A DNA stretch of 64,000 nucleotides, taken from contig OZ239148.1 in assembly GCA_965194655.1 (NCBI GenBank), positions 1,178,001-1,242,000 on the forward strand, given 5' to 3'. Positions 32,895 through 41,723 of the stretch are shown here, piece after piece; the stretch's first letter is position 1; each line of letters opens with the position of its first letter. The translations under genes and the position numbers were made by a program. The notes below the pieces were generated by a model. The model ran no database searches and was not told the origin of the DNA. It saw only the letters and a list, made by a program, of their open reading frames with translations. This DNA is from Hahnella lacustris (GTDB taxonomy: Bacteria; Pseudomonadota; Gammaproteobacteria; Burkholderiales; Burkholderiaceae_A).

Positions 32895-34286
32895 ATGAAA
32901 ATGACCAATCCCCGCAAGACCGCCTTGCAAGTCGGTATTGCTGCCTCTCTGATGACGATGGCCGCCGGCTCAGCGCTTGCCACCAACGGCTACTTTGCAC
33001 ACGGATACGGCACCAAGGCGCGCGGTATGGGCGGAGCCTCGACTGCACTTGCACAAGATGGCTTCACAGGCGCAAACAATCCTGCGGCTGCCGCTTTTGC
33101 CGGTAACCGCTGGGACGCAGGCGCAGACCTCTTCTCACCCGATCGCGCCGCCTCCCGCACAGGTGGTGCTGGCCCCATGGGCCCCTACTTCGCGGGCAGC
33201 GCCACCAGCAAAGAGAAACACTTCGTGGTGCCCGAGTTCGGCTATAACCTGGCCCTCTCAGACCGCATCGCCTTGGGGCTGACGGTTTACGGCAATGGTG
33301 GAATGAACACCACCTACAAGACACCTGGGGGCTGCGTGCACCCCACCTACGGACAGATGAACCTGCTCTGCGGCAACCCCGGACACCTGGGCGTTGACCT
33401 CATGCAGCTGATCGTCGCACCCACACTGGCCTACAAGCTCGACGCTGGCCACTCCATCGGCATCTCTCCCCTCATGGTCTATCAGCGCTTTGAGGCCAAG
33501 GGCCTGCAAGCCTTCCAAGGCACCTTTGCAGACCTCAATCCCATGGCGCCCCCCGTCAATATTTCGAGCGATCCCATGAACATGACCGACCGTGGCTACG
33601 ACTCCAGCACCGGCTTTGGCGTGCGCCTCGGGTTCATGGGCAAACCCACGCAGAACCTCACGGTGGGTCTCAGCTACGCGCCCAAGATCAATATGACGGA
33701 GTTCGATTCATACGCAGGCCTCTTTGCTGGCAAGGGCGACTTCGACATTCCTGCAAACGCCTCGGTGGGCATTGCCCTTCAGGCCACTCCCGAGGTGCTC
33801 GTTGCGCTGGACTATCAGCGTATTGAATACAGTGGCGTGCCTTCCATCGCCAATGCCAGTAGCCGCGTGGCTGCTCCCCTCATGGCGCTCATGCAAGGCG
33901 CAACAGACGTCAGCGCCTTGCAGATGGGCGGCGCAGAAGGCGGCGGTTTCGGCTGGAAGGACGTGAATGTCATCAAGCTGGGGGTGCAGTGGCAGGTCAG
34001 TGGAAAGACCACCCTGCGTGCAGGCTTCAATAAGGGCCAAAACCCGATCCGTGGCGAGGACGTCACCGTGAACATCCTTGCACCAGGGGTCATGACCAAG
34101 CACTACACCCTGGGCGCTACGTATCAGCTCAGCAAGACTTCGGAGCTCAGCTGGAGCCTGATGATTGCGCCTGAGGTCAAGGTGACTGCACCCTCGTTGT
34201 TTGAGGGCTTCGGCTTTCCCGCCGGAACGGACACCATTCGCATGAAACAGAACTCTGCTGGCGTGCAGTACTCCAGCCGCTTCTAA
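32895..34286 (+). CDS. FadL/TodX-family outer-membrane channel
   Basis: A 463-residue outer-membrane beta barrel with a signal peptide (about 1-28). The mature N-terminus 'TNGYFAHGYGTKARGMGGAS' (about 29-48) is the FadL hatch signature, and the protein ends in Phe. FadL relatives admit hydrophobic compounds such as fatty acids or aromatics. It shares the FNR + CsoR-controlled promoter with the DUF302 lipoprotein, so it should be made under low oxygen and when the CsoR ligand is present; why a hydrophobe channel would be under such control is unexplained. AAGGAG precedes the ATG. It converges with the MFS gene, with 8 bases between. Confidence 0.85.
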   Translation: MKMTNPRKTALQVGIAASLMTMAAGSALATNGYFAHGYGTKARGMGGASTALAQDGFTGANNPAAAAFAGNRWDAGADLFSPDRAASRTGGAGPMGPYFAGSATSKEKHFVVPEFGYNLALSDRIALGLTVYGNGGMNTTYKTPGGCVHPTYGQMNLLCGNPGHLGVDLMQLIVAPTLAYKLDAGHSIGISPLMVYQRFEAKGLQAFQGTFADLNPMAPPVNISSDPMNMTDRGYDSSTGFGVRLGFMGKPTQNLTVGLSYAPKINMTEFDSYAGLFAGKGDFDIPANASVGIALQATPEVLVALDYQRIEYSGVPSIANASSRVAAPLMALMQGATDVSALQMGGAEGGGFGWKDVNVIKLGVQWQVSGKTTLRAGFNKGQNPIRGEDVTVNILAPGVMTKHYTLGATYQLSKTSELSWSLMIAPEVKVTAPSLFEGFGFPAGTDTIRMKQNSAGVQYSSRF

Positions 34287-34294
34287 ACAGGCAC

Positions 34295-35515
34295 TTAGTC
34301 GTCACCGGTGGTCGAGACGCCTGGCTTTGGCAGGCGTCCGACCCACCAAATCGAGAAAAGGCTGATGCCCACGGCCATCAGACTACTCATCCAGAATCCC
34401 TCCAGCTGTCCCTGTGCGTCAATCGAGACCACCAATCCAGCCACCGCAGACCCCATTCCCATTCCCATCTGCAGCCCAGAGTTATTCACCGACATAAAGC
34501 GCCCTCGAAGGTGCGACGGCATCGCCGAAGTGAGCAGCGCCATGGCAGGTACGGCTCGACCTGAGACGAGAACAAAGAAGCTGGTGGTACAGACCAGGGC
34601 CCAGCCGAGCCCCACGGGTCCCAGCAATGGGAACCAGATCATGGGGATCATGGCCAGTAACGCCATGACTCGATACATCAGCGGCTTGCCGAACCGATCC
34701 GATAGCCAGCCAATGATGCGAGCGGTAAAAAACGTGGCGAAGCCCCCGCTCAAGTAAACCCATGGCAGGTCGGCCTCGGAGAGCCCCACCACTCCAGTCA
34801 GGTGAATGGCAAAGAAAGGGATGAGCATGAAGCCGGCGAAAGGCATGAGAAACCCGAAGAGCAGGCAACGCCAGGCCGCTGGATTTCTCACCAAAGGCAT
34901 CAGCCCCTGTTCCCGCCTGGGATGACCCACCAGATGCCCCTCAGCCGAGGGAAGAAAGCGGTAAGCCACCCACCACAAGACGAGTGACAGCAGCGTCAGC
35001 GCCACAAACGGTGCACGCCAGCCATAGGCGGCCGCAACCGCCAGGGAGAGCGGAACCCCGGCCACGGTGGAGATGGAAAATCCGGTCATGATGATGCCGG
35101 CTGCGCGACCGCGGTGATGCTCTGGGACGAGATCGCCCGAAATGGCGTGGACAAGGCCAGACAACACCCCACCAAACACGCCTGCAAGGCCTCTGGCGAT
35201 CATGAGCGTGGCGTAGCTGGGCGCAATCGCACAGGCAAGGGTTGCCAGAGCAAACAAGCCAAACAGAATCAAGAGCAGGCGCTTGTGTTCAATGCGGTCT
35301 ACCAGGCCAGCAGCCACCAGGCCGCTGAGCGCGGCACTCACGCTGTAAGCGGCAACCAGGGTTGAGAAGGCCGTTGGGCCAACCGAGAACTCGCGCATGA
35401 TCTGCGGCCCGAGGGGCATCATGATCATGAAGTCCACGATGTGGCTGAACTGAATGCCAGCCAAAAGCCACAGCAGCGCACGCTCGCGTGCTGGCAAGGG
35501 TGAGAGGACTGTCAC
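34295..35515 (-). CDS. Major facilitator superfamily transporter
   Basis: About 406 residues with twelve predicted membrane spans. 'LVDRIEHKRLL' (loop 2-3, about 64-74) is a degenerate MFS motif A, and 'WLSDRFGKPLMYR' repeats it in the second half. It resembles drug- and metabolite-efflux carriers of the AraJ or DHA1 type; the substrate is unknown. The start is uncertain. The GTG at 35515 lies just clear of tRNA-Cys, whereas the longer frame from 35557 would run through the tRNA gene. It probably shares the tRNA operon transcript. Confidence 0.82.
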   Translation of the reverse strand: MTVLSPLPARERALLWLLAGIQFSHIVDFMIMMPLGPQIMREFSVGPTAFSTLVAAYSVSAALSGLVAAGLVDRIEHKRLLLILFGLFALATLACAIAPSYATLMIARGLAGVFGGVLSGLVHAISGDLVPEHHRGRAAGIIMTGFSISTVAGVPLSLAVAAAYGWRAPFVALTLLSLVLWWVAYRFLPSAEGHLVGHPRREQGLMPLVRNPAAWRCLLFGFLMPFAGFMLIPFFAIHLTGVVGLSEADLPWVYLSGGFATFFTARIIGWLSDRFGKPLMYRVMALLAMIPMIWFPLLGPVGLGWALVCTTSFFVLVSGRAVPAMALLTSAMPSHLRGRFMSVNNSGLQMGMGMGSAVAGLVVSIDAQGQLEGFWMSSLMAVGISLFSIWWVGRLPKPGVSTTGDD

Positions 35516-35523
35516 AAAAGGCT

Positions 35524-35597
35524 TGGAGGCGGGACCCGGAATCGAACCGAGGTACACGGCTTTGCAGGCCGCTGCATAACCACTCTGCCATCCCGCC
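35524..35597 (-). tRNA. tRNA-Cys (anticodon GCA)
   Basis: A complete 74-base cloverleaf with encoded CCA on the minus strand. The acceptor GGCGGGA pairs with TCCCGCC and the discriminator is U, as in cysteine tRNAs. The anticodon loop CTGCAAA gives GCA. The T arm is CTCGG TTCGATT CCGGG. It follows tRNA-Gly by 24 bases in the uvrC-pgsA-tRNA unit, an order also seen in E. coli (pgsA-glyW-cysT). Confidence 0.94.
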
Positions 35598-35621
35598 GAG
35601 AAGAAAACACCAAAGGCAAAA

Positions 35622-35697
35622 TGGAGCGGGAGACGAGTCTCGAACTCGCGACCTCAACCTTGGCAAGGTTGCGCTCTACCAACTGAGCTACTCCCGC
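35622..35697 (-). tRNA. tRNA-Gly (anticodon GCC)
   Basis: A complete 76-base cloverleaf with encoded CCA on the minus strand. The acceptor GCGGGAG pairs with CTCCCGC and the discriminator is U. The anticodon stem and loop CAACC TTGCCAA GGTTG give GCC. The T arm is GCGAG TTCGAGA CTCGT. It sits 23 bases downstream of pgsA and is probably processed from the same transcript. Confidence 0.95.
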
Positions 35698-35720
35698 AGC
35701 AAGTCGTGGACTATAGCAAG

Positions 35721-36293
35721 TCATGAACGGTCGCGCAACTCGGGCCAGGCCTGCTTGAGGTAGTAGACCATCGACACGAACGTGAGTGCGGCTGCAAAGA
35801 GGATCAGCCAATAGCCCCACTCCGCGGTCTGCACCAGGCCGCCAAAAGCGGGTGCCTGATACAGTAGAAATGGGATTGCAACCATCTGTGCAATGGTCTT
35901 GGCCTTGCCCAGCCAGTTCACGGCCACACTATTACGGGCCCCCACCGACGCCATCCACTCACGAAGCGCTGAGATGGTGATTTCGCGGCCGATGATGATC
36001 AGGCCGACGATGGGCCCGACCCGCTGGAGGTCAATGAGGGCGACCAGCGCCGCGCAGACCATGAGCTTGTCTGCAACGGGATCGAGAAATGCACCAAAGG
36101 CCGAGGTCTGATTCCACTTACGTGCGAGCCACCCATCCACCCAGTCCGTCACAGCGGCAGCCACAAAGATCACGGTCATGCAGAGGTTCTGTTCAAACTC
36201 GCTGAGTCCCATCGGCAGATAGACCACCGCCATAAAGAGCGGAATGGCCAGAATGCGGGCCCAGGTCAGCAGGTTTGGAATGTTCAGTGGCAT
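35721..36293 (-). CDS. pgsA: CDP-diacylglycerol--glycerol-3-phosphate 3-phosphatidyltransferase
   Basis: A 190-residue inner-membrane enzyme that makes phosphatidylglycerol phosphate, the first step to PG and cardiolipin. The CDP-alcohol transferase motif D-x2-D-G-x2-A-R-x8-G-x3-D-x3-D is readable as 'DWVDGWLARKW', then 'GAFLDPVADKL' (about 58-85). 'IPNLLTWARI' at the start is family-typical. The start is the ATG at 36293; upstream in-frame ATGs lie inside uvrC. It follows uvrC by 13 bases and precedes tRNA-Gly, the conserved proteobacterial order. Confidence 0.95.
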   Translation of the reverse strand: MPLNIPNLLTWARILAIPLFMAVVYLPMGLSEFEQNLCMTVIFVAAAVTDWVDGWLARKWNQTSAFGAFLDPVADKLMVCAALVALIDLQRVGPIVGLIIIGREITISALREWMASVGARNSVAVNWLGKAKTIAQMVAIPFLLYQAPAFGGLVQTAEWGYWLILFAAALTFVSMVYYLKQAWPELRDRS

Positions 36294-36306
36294 GCCGCGA
36301 TCATAC

Positions 36307-38127
36307 TCACCCGCGAAGCTGGCGATAGATCTGTTGCGCAAGAGTGATCGAAATCCCCTCTACGGTCGCAAGCTCCTCCGAAGATGCAGCCTTGAGACCC
36401 TGGAGGCCGCCAAACCTGGCCAAGAGCCGCGCCCGCTTCTTCGGGCCTATCCCCTCAATCTCATCCAGAATCGAACCCGTCCGGGCCTTCGCGCGCTGGC
36501 GACGCATGCCAGTGATGGCGAATCGGTGGGCTTCATCTCGAATCTGAGCGATGAGCATGAGCGCCCCGTGGTCACGATCCAGTGAAATGATTCGCCCGTC
36601 TGGGAGAACCAGGCGCTCAAGTCCCACCTTACGCCCCTCCCCCTTCACGACACCCACCAAAAGGCCCGTGTCGTGTCCCAGCTGCTCGAAGACCTCTACG
36701 GCCACACCGAGCTGCCCCTTTCCGCCATCAATGAGGACCAGGTCAGGCATCTCCTCGAGGGCCTCGTAGCGACGCGTGAGCGCCTGACGCATGGCGGCAT
36801 AGTCGTCTCCACCCGTGATGCCTTGAATGTTGAACCGGCGGTATTCCGAGGCCTGCATGGCGTGGTGGTGGTAGACCACGCAGGAGGCCTGAGTGGCCTC
36901 TCCGGCGGTATGACTCACATCGAAACATTCAATTCGAAGCTGAGCCAGATCATCCTCTTGAAGACTCAGGCCCAGGGCATCCACCAGCAGACGCGTTCGC
37001 ATCTCTGCCCCACCCTGCTCCTGTGCTCTTCGAACCAGTGCCAGGCGCGCGTTGTCCTCTGCCATGCGCAGCCAATCTCTGCGCTTACCCTGTGGAGCCA
37101 CGAGCACTTTCACAGCAGGCTGATCGACACGGCTAGAGAGCCAATCGGAAATTGCTGCTGCTGCCGACTCGCGATTGACGACCAGAACGCCGACGGGGGT
37201 CTGATCCGCATAGTGTTGGCAGACAAAAGCGAGCAGGGCCTCGTCGAGTTCATCCTCGGCAAGACCCTGGCCCCCCATCTGCAACGAGAAGTGTGGTCGA
37301 TCCCCCAGATGTCGCCCTCCTCGCACCATAGCGAGGTTGACGACCAAACGCGCGCCATCGGTTGCCACCGCCAAGACGTCGCAGTCGAGGCTACCGTCGG
37401 TCTCCATCGAGTGCTGAGCCAACACCTTTGAGAGCGCAGAGATCTGATCCCGAAAAACGGCTGCAGACTCAAAATCGAGCGCATCCGATGCACGCATCAT
37501 GTCGTCCTGCAGGCTCTGCAAGAGATCGTCATGTCCTCCTTTGAGGAATCTCAGGGCGCGGGCCACGTCACGGGCATAGTCCTCATCACGAATCGCCTTC
37601 ACGCATGGGCCGCTGCATCGATGAATCTGGTAGAGCAGGCAAGGGCGTGATCGATTTGCCATGACATTGTCCGTGCAGCTGCGCAGCCGAAAGACCTTCT
37701 GCAGGATATGCAGGGACTCCTTTACCGCCCATCCATTGGGAAAGGGACCGAAGTAATCCGCTGCTCGATCCACGCTGCCCCGATAAGAGGAGATGCGAGG
37801 GTAGGTGTGCCGACTGAGACGCAGAAAGGGATAGGATTTGTCGTCTCGAAAGAGAATGTTGTACTTCGGCGACTGCGTCTTGATGAGATTGTTCTCTAGC
37901 AGCAAGGCCTCGGCCTCACTTCGAACGGTGGTCACTTCCGCCCGAGCAATCTGGGCCACCATCCGGGCAATACGCGGCCCATGGCCAGTCTTCTGAAAAT
38001 AAGATGACACCCGCTTCTTGAGGTCTTTAGCCTTGCCCACATAGAGCAGCTCATCGTCCTCGCCGTAGAACCTGTAGACCCCTGGTAAATCGGGGACCGT
38101 CGAAAGAAAGGCCTTGGAATCAAACAT
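36307..38127 (-). CDS. uvrC: Excinuclease ABC subunit C
   Basis: A 606-residue nucleotide-excision-repair nuclease that cuts on both sides of a lesion held by UvrB. It has an N-terminal GIY-YIG domain ('PGVYRFY' and 'LLYVGKA', about 15-35), a UvrB-binding UVR motif (about 200-235), the RNase H-like 3'... 5' incision domain ('ECFDVSH' near 398, 'LVLIDGGKGQLG' near 450) and two helix-hairpin-helix units at the C-terminus ('IEGIGPKKRARLL'). Length is normal. The start overlaps the uracil-DNA glycosylase gene by 8 bases, so two DNA-repair genes are coupled here. Confidence 0.96.
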   Translation of the reverse strand: MFDSKAFLSTVPDLPGVYRFYGEDDELLYVGKAKDLKKRVSSYFQKTGHGPRIARMVAQIARAEVTTVRSEAEALLLENNLIKTQSPKYNILFRDDKSYPFLRLSRHTYPRISSYRGSVDRAADYFGPFPNGWAVKESLHILQKVFRLRSCTDNVMANRSRPCLLYQIHRCSGPCVKAIRDEDYARDVARALRFLKGGHDDLLQSLQDDMMRASDALDFESAAVFRDQISALSKVLAQHSMETDGSLDCDVLAVATDGARLVVNLAMVRGGRHLGDRPHFSLQMGGQGLAEDELDEALLAFVCQHYADQTPVGVLVVNRESAAAAISDWLSSRVDQPAVKVLVAPQGKRRDWLRMAEDNARLALVRRAQEQGGAEMRTRLLVDALGLSLQEDDLAQLRIECFDVSHTAGEATQASCVVYHHHAMQASEYRRFNIQGITGGDDYAAMRQALTRRYEALEEMPDLVLIDGGKGQLGVAVEVFEQLGHDTGLLVGVVKGEGRKVGLERLVLPDGRIISLDRDHGALMLIAQIRDEAHRFAITGMRRQRAKARTGSILDEIEGIGPKKRARLLARFGGLQGLKAASSEELATVEGISITLAQQIYRQLRG

Positions 38128-38803
38128 GGGTGAGCCCCGCCAACGCGGCGGCCTTGGCCAGGGCTTCCCAAAACATGACCTCGGTCAGACGCCCAGTGTT
38201 CACGTTGTAGCGGCTCGGGTGATAGCTGTCCACCAGCCACTGCACAGCATGACCCACTTCACCAAGCGCATGTTGGGCCCCATGCGCAAACTTAAAATCG
38301 GACGCACGCAGTCCTCTTGATGCGAGATCGAGACTGCGAAGTACCGCATCATGAGAGACCGCACCCAGACAGACAATCACAGTGGGCTGGAGTGTCTCGA
38401 TCTCTGCGCGCAAAAAGCCACCACAGGCCCTCACCTCGGTGCTCGTCGGCTTGTTGTCTGGTGGCAGGCACTTCACAGCATTGGTGATCCGGCACCCCCT
38501 CAGCATCAGTCCGTCGTCCTGGGAGAGAGACTGCTCCGCAGAGGCCAAGCCCAGACGATGCAGGGTCCCGTAGAGCAGGTCGCTGCAGCCATCTCCCGTG
38601 AAGGGGCGACCCGTGCGGTTGGCCCCATGCAAGCCGGGCGCAAGCCCAACCAAGAGCAGCCGAGGATGCGCATCTCCAAAGGCTGGGACTGGCCGACAGA
38701 AGTAGTTGGGGTGGGACTGAGCCACCGACTCTAGAAATGCACTCAGCCGTGCACACCGACGACAGTCGGCATCATAGACAGAGGTCGCCTCGCCCTTAAC
38801 CAT
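38120..38803 (-). CDS. Uracil-DNA glycosylase, family 5 (UDGb-like)
   Basis: A 227-residue base-excision-repair enzyme. Motif 1 is 'GLAPGLHGANRTGRPFTG' (about 53-70), which has the family 5 form in which the usual catalytic Asp is absent, and motif 2 is 'HPSRYNVNTGRL' (about 195-206). Cysteines near the N-terminus ('DCRRC') and in the middle fit the [4Fe-4S] cluster of families 4 and 5. It removes uracil, and in known members also hypoxanthine or xanthine, from DNA. It overlaps nagZ and uvrC by 8 bases each. Confidence 0.88.
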   Translation of the reverse strand: MVKGEATSVYDADCRRCARLSAFLESVAQSHPNYFCRPVPAFGDAHPRLLLVGLAPGLHGANRTGRPFTGDGCSDLLYGTLHRLGLASAEQSLSQDDGLMLRGCRITNAVKCLPPDNKPTSTEVRACGGFLRAEIETLQPTVIVCLGAVSHDAVLRSLDLASRGLRASDFKFAHGAQHALGEVGHAVQWLVDSYHPSRYNVNTGRLTEVMFWEALAKAAALAGLTHV

Positions 38804-39803
38804 TCCGTATCAAAGGAGCCAGGCCCTCGAGACCGCGACGAGAGGACGAAGACAGGAGGCCGGGCATGCGACTGGGCAAGGCATCTATGACCTGCTGCGC
38901 AAGATCCGGACGGTTACAGATGAGCGTGGCATCGCAGCCCGCCTCAAAGGCGGCTTGCGCTCGATCCACCACATCTGCCACCACCGCCGCACCAGCCATG
39001 GACAGATCATCGGAGATGACGACACCATCAAAGCCAAGGCGCTGCCTCAAAACGGTCTGAATCCAGGTAGACGAGAAGCCCGCAGGCATGTGCGGGTCTA
39101 CCTGAGGGTAAAGGACATGGGCAGGCATGACAGCAGCGAGTGGCACGGAACCCCAAGGACCCTGCCCCAGCCGCAGGTAAGGCACCAGGTCTTGCGCAAG
39201 CAGTTCATCCAAGCTGCGGTCATCGACCGGAAGCGCCTCATGAGAATCTGCACTGGCATAGCCATGTCCCGGAAAGTGCTTCCCGCAGTTCTGAAAGCCC
39301 ATCTGAGCGAGACCCTGCATCACTGCGCCCGACAACATGGAGACCAAGCCGGGATCGGGGCTAAAGGCGCGCTGGTACATCACGCCACTTCGACCCAGCT
39401 CAAGGTCCAACACGGGCGTGTAACTGAAACCAACACCCACCTCCAATAGTTCGCGTGCCAACACGACGCCCGCCTCGCGTGCCTTGGCCATTGCGATCGA
39501 GAGGGCCTGAGGACAGACCCGGCCTTGGCCATCCAGCAGACCGCTGCCCAGCTCAAGGAAGCTCGGCAGGGACGTGAATCCCTCGCGGAACCGTTGGACC
39601 CGGCCGCCCTCGTGATCGACTGAAATCAAGATGCCAGGACGGGTGCGGGCGATATCGGCTGTCAGAGCCGTGAGCTGCTCTTTGGACTCAAAATTGCGCG
39701 TAAACAGAATCAGCCCGCCCACCCAGGGGTGCTTGAGCATGTCTCGCTCATGAGCCTGAAGCTCGAGCCCTTGGACATCAATGATGAGAGGACCCAGCAT
39801 CAT
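38796..39803 (-). CDS. nagZ: Beta-N-acetylhexosaminidase
   Basis: A 335-residue cytoplasmic glycoside hydrolase family 3 enzyme that removes GlcNAc from anhydromuropeptides in peptidoglycan recycling. The signature 'KHFPGHGYASADSH' (about 174-187) carries the catalytic His, 'SVDHEGGRVQR' (about 59-69) is the substrate loop, and 'VVISDDLSMAG' (about 255-265) holds the nucleophile Asp. The first of two ATGs (39803) forms an ATGA overlap with acpS. The acpS-nagZ order is typical of betaproteobacteria. Confidence 0.94.
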   Translation of the reverse strand: MMLGPLIIDVQGLELQAHERDMLKHPWVGGLILFTRNFESKEQLTALTADIARTRPGILISVDHEGGRVQRFREGFTSLPSFLELGSGLLDGQGRVCPQALSIAMAKAREAGVVLARELLEVGVGFSYTPVLDLELGRSGVMYQRAFSPDPGLVSMLSGAVMQGLAQMGFQNCGKHFPGHGYASADSHEALPVDDRSLDELLAQDLVPYLRLGQGPWGSVPLAAVMPAHVLYPQVDPHMPAGFSSTWIQTVLRQRLGFDGVVISDDLSMAGAAVVADVVDRAQAAFEAGCDATLICNRPDLAQQVIDALPSRMPGLLSSSSRRGLEGLAPLIRNG

Positions 39804-40201
39804 CGCCCCTCAATGACCGCAAAGGCCTGTACGAAATTGCGCTCGTCGCTGAGTGACAGATGGATCACCCAGCCCTTGGCGCACAGGAACTCCGCCAGTG
39901 CTCCTCTGGCCATGGGCCTAGGAGCGCCCTTGTCATCGTTAAGCACTTCCAGGCTCTGAAGACTCATGGGGCTGGAGAGTCCGCACCCCAGGGCCTTGCC
40001 CACGGCCTCCTTGGCCGCGAACCGTTTGGCGAGATAGCTCACCGCGACTCGCTCTACCTGGCGGCCCGCCCCCACGCGATTGAAGAAGACGCTCTGCTCC
40101 TCCGGTCCAAGGATTCGGCGCGCGAGACGGTCACCCCATTTTTCCCAGAGGGATTGGAGTCGCTCGGTTTCCACCAAATCAGTGCCCACCCCAATGATCA
40201 T
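39800..40201 (-). CDS. acpS: Holo-[acyl-carrier-protein] synthase
   Basis: A 133-residue 4'-phosphopantetheinyl transferase that arms AcpP (encoded at 51040) from CoA. Metal and CoA residues are in 'GVGTDLVETERL' (Asp8 region) and 'RFAAKEAVGKALG' (about 60-72). Length is normal. It overlaps pdxJ upstream (4 bases, ATGA) and nagZ downstream. Confidence 0.95.
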   Translation of the reverse strand: MIIGVGTDLVETERLQSLWEKWGDRLARRILGPEEQSVFFNRVGAGRQVERVAVSYLAKRFAAKEAVGKALGCGLSSPMSLQSLEVLNDDKGAPRPMARGALAEFLCAKGWVIHLSLSDERNFVQAFAVIEGR

Positions 40202-40956
40202 GAGGACCTCCCCGTCTGGGCCTCGCGCATCAAGCGCTTCATCTCTCGAACAGCCTCTCTCATGCCCACCAGCATGGCGCGAGAAACGATGGCGTGCCCA
40301 ATGTGCAGCTCTGTCACACCGGAGAGCGCAGCCACCGGCTGAACATTAAAGTAATTCAGTGCGTGCCCCGCGTTAAAGCGCATTCCCGCAGCCTGAATGG
40401 CCTCGCCCGCCCGAGCGATGGCCGCCAATTGGGCCTGGACCTCTGGTCGTGCGGGATCTCGCCCATGGGCATAAAAGACCTCAGCGTAAGGGCCTGTGTG
40501 TACCTCGCAGACCTCAATGCCCAATTCGTGCGCCATGCGAACCTGCGCCAAATCCGCGTCAATGAAAGCGCTCACCGTGATGCCGGCGGAGCGGAGTCGG
40601 TCGATCATGGGGCGAAGCACAGCAGACTGGCCCACCAGATCGAGCCCGCCCTCGGTGGTGATTTCCTGCCGGCCCTCGGGCACGAGCATCGCCATCTCGG
40701 GCCTGACCTCCAAGGCAAAGGCCACCATCTCGGCTGTTGCTGCCATCTCAAGGTTCAGCTTGATCTGAGTATGGGTGCGAAGTCGACGAACATCATCGTC
40801 TTGAATGTGGCGCCGATCCTCACGCAGGTGCACGGTGATCCCGTCTGCACCGCCGAGATGAGCTTCAACCGCCGCCCAAATAGGGTCGGGGTCGTAGCTG
40901 CGTCTGGCCTGCCGGAGGGTTGCGACGTGATCAATGTTTACGCCAAGCTCAATCAT
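40198..40956 (-). CDS. pdxJ: Pyridoxine 5'-phosphate synthase
   Basis: A 252-residue TIM-barrel enzyme that condenses deoxyxylulose phosphate with aminoacetone phosphate to give pyridoxine phosphate. The N-terminal 'LGVNIDHVATLRQARR' (about 4-19) and 'TVHLREDRRHI' (about 41-51) are diagnostic, and 'LNLEMAAT' also fits. It lies between recO (9 bases upstream) and acpS, as in many proteobacteria. Confidence 0.96.
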   Translation of the reverse strand: MIELGVNIDHVATLRQARRSYDPDPIWAAVEAHLGGADGITVHLREDRRHIQDDDVRRLRTHTQIKLNLEMAATAEMVAFALEVRPEMAMLVPEGRQEITTEGGLDLVGQSAVLRPMIDRLRSAGITVSAFIDADLAQVRMAHELGIEVCEVHTGPYAEVFYAHGRDPARPEVQAQLAAIARAGEAIQAAGMRFNAGHALNYFNVQPVAALSGVTELHIGHAIVSRAMLVGMREAVREMKRLMREAQTGRSS

Positions 40957-40965
40957 GAAATCCTC

Positions 40966-41718
40966 TTAGGGTTGTGACCGCATCTGGGCCAAGGCACGCA
41001 CCGCCTCCCGAGAGGCCAGATCTTCCCCTCCCAGTTGGTGACGAATCAATCCACGCAACAATCGCTTGGCCTGCGAGGCCCACTCAGAGGTCATGAATCC
41101 CTCTGAAAAAGCCGCCAGATCCTGATCGTAGCGTGAGAGGGCCATCAAGGTCTGGCCACTCACCTCAAAGGCCTCCTGAGACCGGACCTGCTCGCCCAAA
41201 ACCTGGACACCCTCATGGGGAGAGACCCAATAGAGCGCAGTGGGGTTGGCCTTTACCTGCGCAGGTGAAAAATCAGGCGCGACACCCATGTCCCGAAGGA
41301 GGCGGCATTCAAACTGGCGAAGCACCGCCTCGGTGAGGGCCAGACGTGAAGCACCATGATCGGCACTCAAGGCCTGCAAGGCCTGCTCATAGGCGTCATA
41401 GAGGCTGGGATGGGGGTCATGTCGAGGCAGCAAACGGATCACCAATTCGTTCAGGTAAAAACCCGCCAGCAGCGCTTCGCCTCGAAGCGAAGGAAGACCC
41501 GCTCGCCATTCGGCCGACATGAGCGTCCGGAGATCGCCCTTGGCTGAGTAACGCAACAACAAGGGCTGAAACGGCTGCAGAAGGCCACGCAGCGCAGACC
41601 GAGGTCGACGAGCACCGCGTGCCACGACACCCAGCCTGCCCTCCTCTCGGCAGAAGATTTCGAGCACCAGGCTGGTCTCTCGCCAGGGCAGACCGTGCAA
41701 GACATAGCCCGGGACCAT
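40966..41718 (-). CDS. recO: DNA repair protein RecO
   Basis: A 250-residue recombination mediator that helps load RecA in the RecFOR pathway. The N-terminal OB fold begins 'GYVLHGLPWRETSLVLEIF', typical of RecO. 'ARGARRPRSALRGLLQPFQP' (about 34-53) is conserved. The four-Cys zinc site of many RecO proteins is not evident; only isolated Cys residues remain, which is common in betaproteobacterial forms. It starts 5 bases after era. Confidence 0.9.
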   Translation of the reverse strand: MVPGYVLHGLPWRETSLVLEIFCREEGRLGVVARGARRPRSALRGLLQPFQPLLLRYSAKGDLRTLMSAEWRAGLPSLRGEALLAGFYLNELVIRLLPRHDPHPSLYDAYEQALQALSADHGASRLALTEAVLRQFECRLLRDMGVAPDFSPAQVKANPTALYWVSPHEGVQVLGEQVRSQEAFEVSGQTLMALSRYDQDLAAFSEGFMTSEWASQAKRLLRGLIRHQLGGEDLASREAVRALAQMRSQP

Positions 41719-41723
41719 CTCGC

